The notes beneath the pieces were generated by a model that searched no databases, was not told the DNA's origin, and saw only the letters and a list, made by a program, of their open reading frames with translations. A DNA stretch of 29,963 nt from Anammoximicrobium sp032229885 (GTDB taxonomy: Bacteria > Planctomycetota > Planctomycetia > Pirellulales > Pirellulaceae): assembly GCA_032229885.1 (NCBI GenBank), contig JAVYAJ010000411.1, forward strand, positions 1-29,963, read 5' to 3'. A program made the translations under genes and the position numbers. Positions within the stretch are counted from its first letter, which is position 1. Each line of letters begins with the position of its first letter. Shown here one piece after another: positions 8,342-15,626 of the stretch.

Positions 8342-9033
8342 TCTACATGACGAGCCTCGCGCAGCGACGCGCTAACCCAGCTTCGTCGGTCGCCTCGCCA
8401 CGGCCATCCAGTCAAGCCCATTCGCGATATGAGGGATACCGCCATGTTGCCGGATCGCGCAACGCGGATGAGCTGACATCCACGGCAACGACAACGCCGC
8501 GAGCCACACGACCGTGACCGGGCCGCCCTGCCCCTGCGGTAACCAGACGCGCGCGCCAGAAGATCGGGAACCCGCACAGCCAGCTACCACCATCATGGCG
8601 TTTCGAGACGCAACGTGCAAGCACCCGGCTCGTGCACCTTAAAACGCATGCTCGAAGACCAGCGCCACACGCCAAAGTCCGTCGCCACGACGCCCAATCA
8701 GTGCCCCCTTATCCGTCCGGAGCGTATCCCGCGAGACAAGCCCCACGCCGCGCTGGCGGGCCACGCTCCACGCGTGACCGCTACCACGCAACCATCCGGC
8801 GACGTTCGGGCAAGCGATGCCATTGCCGCCGGGCAGCTTGCAGGCGAACGGCGCATCTCCGCTCGCGACGCGAAGCAGATCGGATATTCGTACATTGGAA
8901 ACGCAGAGGCGCAGAGAGCGCAGAGTATGAGCCTCTGTCTTCCCTCAGCGACCTCTGCGCCTCTGCGTTTCGGACATCGTCCTCCAAATGCCCGTCACCG
9001 GAGCCACCCGCCCCATCCACCCGCCAGACTCCC
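8342..9033. other. Noncoding repeat-bearing region
   Basis: About 690 bp between the start of the NfeD-like gene and the end of the TPR fragment. It contains the third GGCCACGCTCC unit (8751-8782) and copy B of the CAGAG palindrome (8895-9034). Several overlapping short frames on both strands have arginine- and cysteine-rich translations without family features, so I treat them as chance frames. No tRNA-like cloverleaf was recognised. Confidence 0.55.
8751..8782 (+). repeat. GGCCACGCTCC-type dispersed hairpin, copy 3
   Basis: CGCTGGCGGGCCACGCTCC followed by ACGCGTGACCGCTACC closely matches 7562-7597. The arm GGCCACGC pairs with GCGTGACC apart from one G-A change, so this copy is slightly decayed. 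Confidence 0.6.
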
Positions 9034-9034
9034 T
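8895..9034 (+). repeat. CAGAG palindromic element, copy B
   Basis: The core is a perfect 18-bp inverted repeat, AAACGCAGAGGCGCAGAG (8899-8916) with CTCTGCGCCTCTGCGTTT (8954-8971). Similarity to copy C starts at TTGGAA and continues about 65 bp past the right arm through GGAGCCA, CCCA, CCACC, GCC and CCTT, so the repeated unit is about 140 bp and not just the hairpin. It ends at the stop codon of the TPR fragment. Confidence 0.8.
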
Positions 9035-9489
9035 TACGCGCCCTCTCGCAACCGCCCCAAGAATGCCTCGATCGTCTCAAGATCCTCGTAATTCTGTGGT
9101 GTTGCCCAGCCGGTGTCGATAATTCGTTGCGTCAACGCCCGAGCCCGTTGCAACCAGCCGATCGCATCTGCCGGATTCCCCAGCCCTTCCTCGCACAACG
9201 CCAGCCTGTAGCACGATGCACCCACATCGCGCAGGCTCTCCGGCGTGTCGCCAAACTCCCGCACGATCCGCTCACGGATCTCCAAGCTGCGGAGGTAGAA
9301 CACCAACGCCTCCGACCGACGGCCCTCCGCAAGCTCTATGTCTCCGGATCGCTCCAGCGAGCTGCTCAGGGCGTGCAAACTGGACGGGCTCCCATCGGTC
9401 GCCGCCAGTCGTTCCATTTGCTCGGTAACGGACCGTACCAAGACGCCGGCTCGGCGGTAGTCGCGCATCAAGCGGAGCAGGCCAATCAC
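9034..9489 (-). CDS. TPR-like protein fragment, probably 5'-truncated
   Basis: 151 aa from a GTG at 9489. The translation has two to three helical TPR-like units, for example SGDIELAEGRRSEALVFYLR, then YRLALCEEGLGNPADAIGW. These resemble the bacterial TPR arrays found in kinase, caspase-like or STAND proteins. The GTG has no ribosome site. Reading upstream, the same frame stays open to a stop at 9652-9654 and keeps protein-like sequence (ALENAQRFADTAPAGWPLAAV) up to about 9618, where it runs into palindromic repeat copy C without any ATG or GTG start. The simplest reading is the 3' remnant of a longer TPR gene whose 5' part was removed at the repeat. An intact short protein is possible but less likely. 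The stop codon lies at the edge of repeat copy B. Confidence 0.55.
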   Translation of the reverse strand: MIGLLRLMRDYRRAGVLVRSVTEQMERLAATDGSPSSLHALSSSLERSGDIELAEGRRSEALVFYLRSLEIRERIVREFGDTPESLRDVGASCYRLALCEEGLGNPADAIGWLQRARALTQRIIDTGWATPQNYEDLETIEAFLGRLREGA

Positions 9490-9613
9490 TTTGATCTGTG
9501 CCCAGAAGTCGACGGCGGCCAGCGGCCAGCCGGCGGGGGCGGTGTCGGCAAATCGTTGGGCGTTTTCCAGCGCGATGCGCGCCGCATTTTTCGCCGAGGT
9601 CCGCGGATAGGCG

Positions 9614-9756
9614 TTGGAACCGCAGAGGCGCAGAGAGCGCAGAGTATGAGCCTATGTCTTCCCTTCGCGACCTCTGCGTCTCTGCGTTTTAAACATCTTC
9701 TTCCCAATGACCGTAACTGGAGCCATTAGTCCCACCCACCTGCCGAACTTCCTTCA
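9614..9756 (+). repeat. CAGAG palindromic element, copy C
   Basis: The arms AACCGCAGAGGCGCAGAG (9618-9635) and CTCTGCGTCTCTGCGTTT (9672-9689) pair with two mismatches. The region is in the same orientation as copy B, about 719 bp away, with one 1-nt length difference between the arms. Similarity to copy B continues to about 9752. The open frame of the TPR fragment runs into this element. Confidence 0.8.
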
Positions 9757-9821
9757 CCGAGGTTCGCGGATCGGATCAGCGGCGAGCGGGCAGCGATGCA
9801 GTGGCAGACGCATCTTCTGCC

Positions 9822-11081
9822 TTAGCGGACCTGAACGCCCCATGGTCGCGAAGCGGCGGGCACCATCGGTGCGGGCGTCGCGACGAATGTCCGCCTGGCC
9901 TCGGGTGCGCGATGGGCGATCGGCGCCAGGCCAGAACTGACGCCGTTATTACCCCACGAGTTAGGCGGAGGATACGCCGCGTTGATCGGTCCTTGGCGAG
10001 GCGACATCGGAGGTCGAAACGATTCGGGCGCCCGGTGACTCGGGCTGGGCCGGACTTGGGCAGGCCGTGCGAACCGTGCCGCCGGCGGGGTCACGCGTCC
10101 GTTCGGCACGACGCGCGGCATGGCCGGGGTTGCCCACTGCCGGGGCTGCGGGCTTGGATTCGAGGCGACGCGGTCGCCTGGTGAACCCGAGTCGAGCGTG
10201 CGCCCACTCGATGCAGGCAACGACGGTACGAAGGTCGCCGTGCTGTCTTGCCCCGCGAGCGGGCTTAGCCCTACGGGGTGAACGTTTCGAGCCGATTCGC
10301 CGCCGTCATAGTCGCTCAGCGTTCGCCGTCGTTTAGGCTGGCTGGGCTCGGGGGTTGCCGGGATGCGTTTGATCTCCGGTGCAGGCTGAAGCATCTGCGG
10401 CTGAGAAGACACGTTTAAGGTCGCTAGAGAGGCGATCGCCTTGGTCTCGGGCGCCGCCGCTTCGGCAACCAGAGGATCAACCCCCAGAGTTTCGACGGCA
10501 GCGGTCTCCTGTGCCGGAGCTTCGGTCGTCGGACTCGTCGTCGCCACGGATTCGAGTGCTGGAGCTTCGCCTGTCGGAGTCTCGCCAGAAGGTGTCTCGA
10601 CAACATCCGACGCGAGCAAAGGCGCTGCGGGCGCGGCTGCTTCAGCCGTCGCGGCTTCGGTTGGCGCCTCTTGAGCCGGAGATATTTCGGTGGCAGGCGC
10701 CTCGGCAGCACGAATCTCGACGAGGCGCATCTTGACCGTCGGAGGCGCGAGAGTAGGACCCGAACTCGAGACGATTTCAACTGCCTCAGCGTCGGCGATG
10801 TTCGCCTCGGTCGCCGGAATGGCGGGCTCCGGCGCGTCGAGAATGCGTACGTGGACAGCGTCCGGTGCGTTTGACACGCTCTTGCGCGCCGCGGCGTTTG
10901 ATGCGCTCTCAACCGGCGCTTCGGGCAGTGCCGCAGCTACGACAGGCGCCGAATTAGACAGATCGAGCGGCTCAGCGACGACGATCAAGTTCGGCGGCTG
11001 ACCTAAAGACCAGTTCGTCAACCAGGCAGTCGCGAACAGAAAGGCCAATCCAAATGTGCCATTGCGAATCACGCGGAACAT
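9822..11081 (-). CDS. Secreted Ala/Pro-rich low-complexity protein, function unknown
   Basis: 419 aa with a signal peptide at about residues 1-27 (basic start, hydrophobic core, then SLGQPP). The mature protein is nearly all low complexity. Residues about 45-225 are rich in Ala, Glu, Thr and Pro and clearly acidic, with loose EAPA/ETP-type repeats. From the cluster KRRRTLSDYDGG onwards, residues about 250-419 turn basic and Pro/Arg/Ser-rich. There is no recognisable domain or catalytic motif. It may be a disordered envelope or wall-associated linker protein. AAGG directly abuts the ATG, so there is no well-spaced ribosome site. Frame choice is supported by the signal peptide; all frames are long here because of composition, so I keep the call moderate. 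Confidence 0.6.
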   Translation of the reverse strand: MFRVIRNGTFGLAFLFATAWLTNWSLGQPPNLIVVAEPLDLSNSAPVVAAALPEAPVESASNAAARKSVSNAPDAVHVRILDAPEPAIPATEANIADAEAVEIVSSSGPTLAPPTVKMRLVEIRAAEAPATEISPAQEAPTEAATAEAAAPAAPLLASDVVETPSGETPTGEAPALESVATTSPTTEAPAQETAAVETLGVDPLVAEAAAPETKAIASLATLNVSSQPQMLQPAPEIKRIPATPEPSQPKRRRTLSDYDGGESARNVHPVGLSPLAGQDSTATFVPSLPASSGRTLDSGSPGDRVASNPSPQPRQWATPAMPRVVPNGRVTPPAARFARPAQVRPSPSHRAPESFRPPMSPRQGPINAAYPPPNSWGNNGVSSGLAPIAHRAPEARRTFVATPAPMVPAASRPWGVQVR

Positions 11082-11277
11082 CCTTGATTGAGGTCGGCGA
11101 TTCGGTGGTGGACCGGAGAAGCTCTACATTCAGAATTACCGTCACCATCCGTACAAAGTGATCGGCTCGCCGCAAGCTGAAAGATTAGATTTTCACAGCC
11201 ACGGTGCGCGCGCGGCGCGGTAAAAAAGCGGAAGCTGTGGAGTTCAGGTGAAATTGGTATTGCAAGACTGTTGTGCA

Positions 11278-11404
11278 GCAAAGACGACAGCAACAATCTT
11301 GGCCGAAGGCCATCATCAACGAGGCCATTTTCAACGTAGCCCGGGCCAACGCTCCAGGAAGCAAAGGCGACAGCAACCGTGTTGGCCGAAGGCCATCATC
11401 AACG
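11278..11404 (+). repeat. Two direct 44-bp repeats, 83 bp apart
   Basis: Units at 11278-11321 and 11361-11404 match at 40 of 44 positions by eye. Both begin GCAAAG and share TTGGCCGAAGGCCATCATCA near their ends, which includes a GGCC-GAA-GGCC palindrome. No coding frame is maintained across both. Confidence 0.75.
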
Positions 11405-11465
11405 TGCCACCTCCGCCCGCATGAATAGGGCCTCCGGCCAAAGGAGGCTCACGCGCGACGCCAGT

Positions 11466-11484
11466 CCTGGGGCGTTGCCCCAGG
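11466..11484. repeat. Perfect 8-bp hairpin CCTGGGGC-GTT-GCCCCAGG
   Basis: A GC-rich perfect stem with a 3-nt loop, followed by CTACGG and not by a T-tract. Similar GGGGC-type palindromes occur in other gaps in this window, so it is more likely a dispersed repeat than a terminator. Confidence 0.6.
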
Positions 11485-11906
11485 CTACGGTGACCGGCGG
11501 CCGTCGGCCAAACAGAATCAGCGCCCCCGACTGGGCCGCTCGACGGCGGACTGTTCGCCGTTGGAACTGGGAACAATTTAGGGGCCAAGAAGGCCAACAC
11601 GGCTGACACCATGGTGAAGCAATCCGTCAACCTCCCCGATGCCCCCGCCGCTGGGCCGAGCGACAGGCTGGACCGGTGCGTGGTCTAGGCCGAGCCTTCG
11701 GATGGCGATCCGAGCAGGGCGCGCATGGGCATGGCGCCGTGGATTGTGAAACACGCTAGCACCGCGCACTCACAACACGCCGTCCGAGGCAAGGGCGCTC
11801 GGTGCGCGCCTGATTGCAACGCACCTCCGCAGGCCGGGTGCGCGCGGCAGGCCCGCAGGGGAAATCACGCCGCGCTGACCGGCGATGCCGTCTGCAACCG
11901 GTGGGA

Positions 11907-13226
11907 TCAGAGCAACTGCGCCCGATGCTCGAAGATCTTTTCGACCGCGTTGGCGATGTCATCCATGTCCTCTTTGGTTCCCAACAAGAGGTTCTGGCTG
12001 AGGCAAACCGCCTCGGTGCACAGCACGTTGTTCTCGGGACAGGCCAACTGGGCGCGGCAGTTGTCGAGCTGTTCCGGCGAGTACATCCGCTGAAACGCGC
12101 GCGACTTCAACGTGTTTTCGATGAATGGCGATTCGTTCAAGCGGCCGTAGCCGCTCGAGGACGGAATGCCTTCGGCGCGCAGGGCGCTCATGAACTTTTC
12201 CCGCTTGACGCCGCCGAACGCTTCCGAATCGAAACGGAAGGGATACAGGTGATAGGCGGCGCGCGTGACGCCCTCGTTCAACCGGTGGGGCAGGATGCCC
12301 GGAATCTGTCGCAATCGGGACGTCAGGTAGGTCGCGTTTTCCCAGCGACGCTGCGTTTGCTCTTCGAGCCGCTGCATCTGCGCCAGCAGGATGGCTGCCT
12401 GAAACTCGGTCATCCGACACTTGGAACCCAGATAGGGACCGCCGCTGCCGAAGTTGTGGTACGCGTACGCTCGCTTCATCACGTCCGGGTCGTCGCCCAC
12501 CACGGCGCCGCCCTCGCCACAGGTGAGGTGCTTTGAATTCTGGAAGCTGAAGCAGCCTAGATTGCCGTGCGTGCCGCACTTGCGACCATCGATCTCGGCC
12601 AGCCACGCCTGGCAGGCGTCTTCCACGACCAGCAGGTTGTGCTTTTTGGCAATCGCGTTGACGCGCGCCATATCGACCGGCAGGCCATAGATGTGCACGG
12701 GCAGAATCGCCTTGGTGTTCGGCGTGATCTTGGCCTCCATCTTTTCGGGATTCACCAAGAACGTTTCGCGATCCGTGTCCACCATGATCGGCAGGGCGCC
12801 GGACAGCATGATCGTGCTGATCGAGGCCACGAACGTGTAGGGTCCGACGAGCACCTCGTCGCCCGCGCCGATGTCCAGCGCGTTCAGCGCGGTCAGCAGG
12901 GCCGTCGTGCCGTGCGTGGTCGCCAGGGCTTGCTTGGCCCCCAGCAATTCGGCCCACTTTTTCTCGAAATCCGCGACGACCTTGGCTCGCGACCAGACGC
13001 CGCTGCGCAGCACCGCCACGATTTGCTCTTCGTCCTGCTGCACGTCCCAGATCGGCCAGCGGCTGAACCCTTTCGTCCGGACCGGTGCGCCGCCGTGGAG
13101 GGCCAGCGTTCCCGCGCTGGGGCTTGCCGCCGCACGGACCGGCGCCACGTGCGCGGCCGCTGCGGCCAGCGAGCCTAGAGACGTGGTCGCCACAAACTGA
13201 CGCCGAGTTAAACGCTGGTTATCCAT
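11907..13226 (-). CDS. DegT/DnrJ/EryC1/StrS aminotransferase with Tat signal (paralogue 1)
   Basis: 439 aa from ATG at 13226, chosen over longer in-frame starts because AAAGGAG lies 6 nt upstream and the N-terminus is then a Tat signal (TRRQFVATTSLGSLAAAAA). The mature part is a fold-type I PLP enzyme. K232 in SFQNSKHLTCGEGG is the expected Schiff-base lysine and D203 in VEDACQ should hold the pyridine nitrogen; GTTALL near 106-111 is in the phosphate-binding region. Most family members are cytosolic sugar aminotransferases making amino sugars for polysaccharides or secondary metabolites. Export with cofactor bound through Tat is the odd feature; substrate unknown. It lies 438 bp downstream of a second Tat-signal paralogue. 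Confidence 0.88.
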   Translation of the reverse strand: MDNQRLTRRQFVATTSLGSLAAAAAHVAPVRAAASPSAGTLALHGGAPVRTKGFSRWPIWDVQQDEEQIVAVLRSGVWSRAKVVADFEKKWAELLGAKQALATTHGTTALLTALNALDIGAGDEVLVGPYTFVASISTIMLSGALPIMVDTDRETFLVNPEKMEAKITPNTKAILPVHIYGLPVDMARVNAIAKKHNLLVVEDACQAWLAEIDGRKCGTHGNLGCFSFQNSKHLTCGEGGAVVGDDPDVMKRAYAYHNFGSGGPYLGSKCRMTEFQAAILLAQMQRLEEQTQRRWENATYLTSRLRQIPGILPHRLNEGVTRAAYHLYPFRFDSEAFGGVKREKFMSALRAEGIPSSSGYGRLNESPFIENTLKSRAFQRMYSPEQLDNCRAQLACPENNVLCTEAVCLSQNLLLGTKEDMDDIANAVEKIFEHRAQLL

Positions 13227-13664
13227 TTTTCGCTCCTTTCGCAGTTGAGCAGTCGCTGGTCCGAGGCGTGCGCCCCGTGCAGGATCTCGCCGCGGATTGC
13301 GGTGCATCGCTAGGCCATCTTCGTACCCGTCCCGTCTCACGCATGCCCACGTTCGAACCTCGCCCGAACCTCGCCCCCGTACGTCACGGGTTGGCGGGGC
13401 AGCCGCCCAATACGCATCATCCGATCGTACGGCCATACGGGGCGCGGCGGAGCCTGCACCCACGAACGTCAAGCCCCGTGCGGCGAGGGCGAACCGAAGT
13501 CCGCCCTACAAGGTTCCCTTCCAGGCGGCGCTTCGCATTTCAGACCGTGCTCACCATTCCAGGCTGCGCTCAGCATTCCCGGCGAGCCGACGGATCGCGA
13601 TTCGAGTCCGAAAATCGTGGTTTTCCCCGAGCGCCGCTGTTGTACGGCTTCCGCGTCGGACGCC
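13227..13664. other. Noncoding gap between the two aminotransferase genes
   Basis: 438 bp. The frame of the downstream aminotransferase happens to stay open to 13472, but its translation there is Arg/Ala-rich and lies upstream of a good ribosome site and Tat signal. There is one tandem pair of CGAACCTCGCC (13354-13375). I see no other gene, RNA or clear promoter. Confidence 0.5.
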
Positions 13665-15023
13665 TCAGGTCGTCGCCATCGCGAGGTACACCTTGCGAAC
13701 GGCCGCGATCACATCGGCCACGTCCTGTTCGTCGTACTTGGGGCCGATCGTTACGCCGCCGTGACGGTCGAGGATGTCGATGGTCCGGGGACAGCATTCG
13801 GCGCCATACTGGATCGCCTGCCCTTCGGGGCTGCGAAACGACGGCCAGTCAGGGTGGATCGTCGCCTTGTTGGCCACCCGCCCGCTGACGGGCAGAATCG
13901 CCGATCCGCCTGGGCCGGCCGCGGAAATGCCCTCGGCCCGCACGGCGCGGAGGAAGCGGTCGCGACGCTCGCGAGTTCCCATGTCCAGGAACACCCGCAT
14001 TCCCAGATCGCCTTCGATGTCGCCCGATTTGCGCAGCTTCAGGCCCGGCAGGTCGGCCAGGCCGGCGCGGACGGCCTTGGCGTTGGTCCGCAGCCCCGCG
14101 CAGATCGTCTCGAGCTTCTTAAGCTGACCGCACAAGACGGCGCCGGTGAACTCGTTCATGCGGAAGTTGCACGAGGCGAATCCGGCCAACACCCCCTGCC
14201 CGACCGCGTCGTTGTACGAGCGGCCCATCATGCCGACGTCGTGGAAGCGGAAGGCTCGCTCGTACAGCTCGGGATCGTTGGTCACGACCGCGCCGCCCTC
14301 GCCCGAGGTGATCGTCTTGCTCATCTGAAAACTGTTGATGCCGATATCGCCGATCGTGCCGACGTAACGGCCCTTGTATTTTCCGCCGGCGCATTGGGCA
14401 CAGTCTTCCAAGACCCGCAGCTTGTGCTTCTTGGCGATCGCCAGAATCGGGTCCATGTCGCACGGGCAGCCCTCGAGGTGCGCGGCGATGATCGCTTTGG
14501 TGCGCGGCGTGATGTGCCGCTCGATGTCGGTCGGATCGATGTCGAACGAATCGTCGATCTCGGCAAAGACCGGCAGCGCTCCGCTGAGCACGATCGCGTC
14601 GTAATCGGCGTACCAGTTCCAGGCGGGTAGGATGACTTCGTCGCCGGGGCCGATCTCGAGCGCCGCCATCGCGGCGTACAAGGCGGTGGTTCCCGACGTG
14701 ACGCCGATCACGAACTTGGCGCCGATGTGGGCCGCGTATTCGCGCTCGAACTTGGCAACCTTTCCGCCGGGATGGCGAAACGGCGAGCGGGAACGGAGCA
14801 CTTCGAGCAACTCTTGCTCTTCGACTTCGTCGTAATACTGCGTGCCATACGAGCCGGAACCAAGCCCGCTGGTCCGCACCGGCGTGCCTCCGTCGATCGC
14901 CAACTTGGCGGGCTCGGCCGCGGCAAGGCTTGTCTGAGCCATCCCGGACCCCAGCAACGCCGCGGCGGCGCCAGCGCCCATGGTTTCCAAAAATTCGCGG
15001 CGGCTCGTGTTCTGTTCGCCCAT
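13665..15023 (-). CDS. DegT/DnrJ/EryC1/StrS aminotransferase with Tat signal (paralogue 2)
   Basis: 452 aa. The N-terminus TSRREFLETMGAGAAAALLG is a Tat-type signal with the twin arginine at residues 8-9. AAAGGGAG sits 7 nt before the ATG. It carries K236 in SFQMSKTITSGEGG as the PLP lysine and D207 in LEDCAQ. Both paralogues open their catalytic part with an L/A-x-x-GG-x-PVRT motif, typical of the family. A second cysteine-rich spot (EGCPCDM, then EDCAQCAGG) is unusual and absent in paralogue 1. It follows coaD by 43 bp and so probably shares its transcript. The product may aminate a sugar or related carbonyl compound; no sugar-pathway gene lies beside it, so the substrate cannot be inferred. 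Confidence 0.88.
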   Translation of the reverse strand: MGEQNTSRREFLETMGAGAAAALLGSGMAQTSLAAAEPAKLAIDGGTPVRTSGLGSGSYGTQYYDEVEEQELLEVLRSRSPFRHPGGKVAKFEREYAAHIGAKFVIGVTSGTTALYAAMAALEIGPGDEVILPAWNWYADYDAIVLSGALPVFAEIDDSFDIDPTDIERHITPRTKAIIAAHLEGCPCDMDPILAIAKKHKLRVLEDCAQCAGGKYKGRYVGTIGDIGINSFQMSKTITSGEGGAVVTNDPELYERAFRFHDVGMMGRSYNDAVGQGVLAGFASCNFRMNEFTGAVLCGQLKKLETICAGLRTNAKAVRAGLADLPGLKLRKSGDIEGDLGMRVFLDMGTRERRDRFLRAVRAEGISAAGPGGSAILPVSGRVANKATIHPDWPSFRSPEGQAIQYGAECCPRTIDILDRHGGVTIGPKYDEQDVADVIAAVRKVYLAMATT

Positions 15024-15066
15024 GAGATGCTCCCTTTGCGTGAAAAAATGGACCGTTGGAGGATGG

Positions 15067-15582
15067 CTACGCCGATGGTCGAGACTTCATTCTCCGCTGG
15101 AGATTGGGGACGACCTCGGGTGGCAGGAATCGCAGCAGCATGTCGTCCGTCGCCAGCGGAGCGATCTCCTTGATCAGCGAACTCGAGACGTGCGAGTACG
15201 CTGCGTCCGCCATGAGAAAAACGGTCTCGATTTCCGGATCCAGTTGCTTATTGGCCAGCATCATGGTAAACTCGGCGGCAATATCCGTCAAGGGACGCAC
15301 GCCTCGGACCATCACCTGCGCCCGGCACTGGCGAACGAACGCGACAGCCAACCCCTGAAACGTCTGGATCTGGACATTGGCGAACGGCTGACACACGTGT
15401 CGCACGAACGCAACCCGCTCGTCCGCCGTGAACAGCGGCTCTTTCTTGGTGTTGACCCCGACACCGACGATCAACACGTCGAACAGCGTGGCGGCCCGTT
15501 CAATCACGTTCAGATGGCCGAGCGTAATGGGATCGAACGTTCCCGTATAGACCGCGATGCGACGTCCGGGCTGGATGCTCAT
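15067..15582 (-). CDS. coaD: Pantetheine-phosphate adenylyltransferase (CoaD)
   Basis: 171 aa from ATG at 15582, after AGGGAC; the longer in-frame extension upstream is shadow sequence. The enzyme transfers AMP from ATP to 4'-phosphopantetheine, giving dephospho-CoA, the penultimate step of coenzyme A synthesis in the cytosol. Diagnostic motifs are GTFDPITLGH (residues 14-23, with the nucleotidyltransferase TxGH), NTKKEPLF (44-51), VRGVRPLTD (92-100) and SSSLIKE (133-139). Length is close to the usual 160 or so, with a slightly long, basic C-terminal tail. It lies 44 bp after the four-helix membrane protein and 43 bp before a Tat aminotransferase. Close spacing suggests one transcript without an obvious functional link. 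Confidence 0.95.
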   Translation of the reverse strand: MSIQPGRRIAVYTGTFDPITLGHLNVIERAATLFDVLIVGVGVNTKKEPLFTADERVAFVRHVCQPFANVQIQTFQGLAVAFVRQCRAQVMVRGVRPLTDIAAEFTMMLANKQLDPEIETVFLMADAAYSHVSSSLIKEIAPLATDDMLLRFLPPEVVPNLQRRMKSRPSA

Positions 15583-15626
15583 GATTGTCCCTGAGGCGGG
15601 TTCATCGAAACGCGATGCGCAGGCGG

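Larger units (their letters stand above)
11082..11906. other. Noncoding repeat-rich region
   Basis: 825 bp between two minus-strand genes. The part next to the secreted protein gene (about 11090-11275) is lower in GC. Then come two copies of a 44-bp direct repeat (11278-11321 and 11361-11404), a perfect hairpin CCTGGGGC/GCCCCAGG (11466-11484) and another with CCTCC/GGAGG arms near 11430-11446. The rest, to the stop of the aminotransferase gene, shows nothing I can name. Short open frames have Arg/Ala-rich shadow translations. Confidence 0.55.

Noticed and set aside
8412..8675. Minus-strand 87-codon frame with cysteines
   Set aside because: Several overlapping frames occur here, none with motifs or a ribosome site; the region is repeat-bearing noncoding DNA.
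13227..13472. In-frame N-terminal extension of the aminotransferase
   Set aside because: Arg-rich sequence upstream of a good ribosome site and a Tat leader, which marks the start at 13226.
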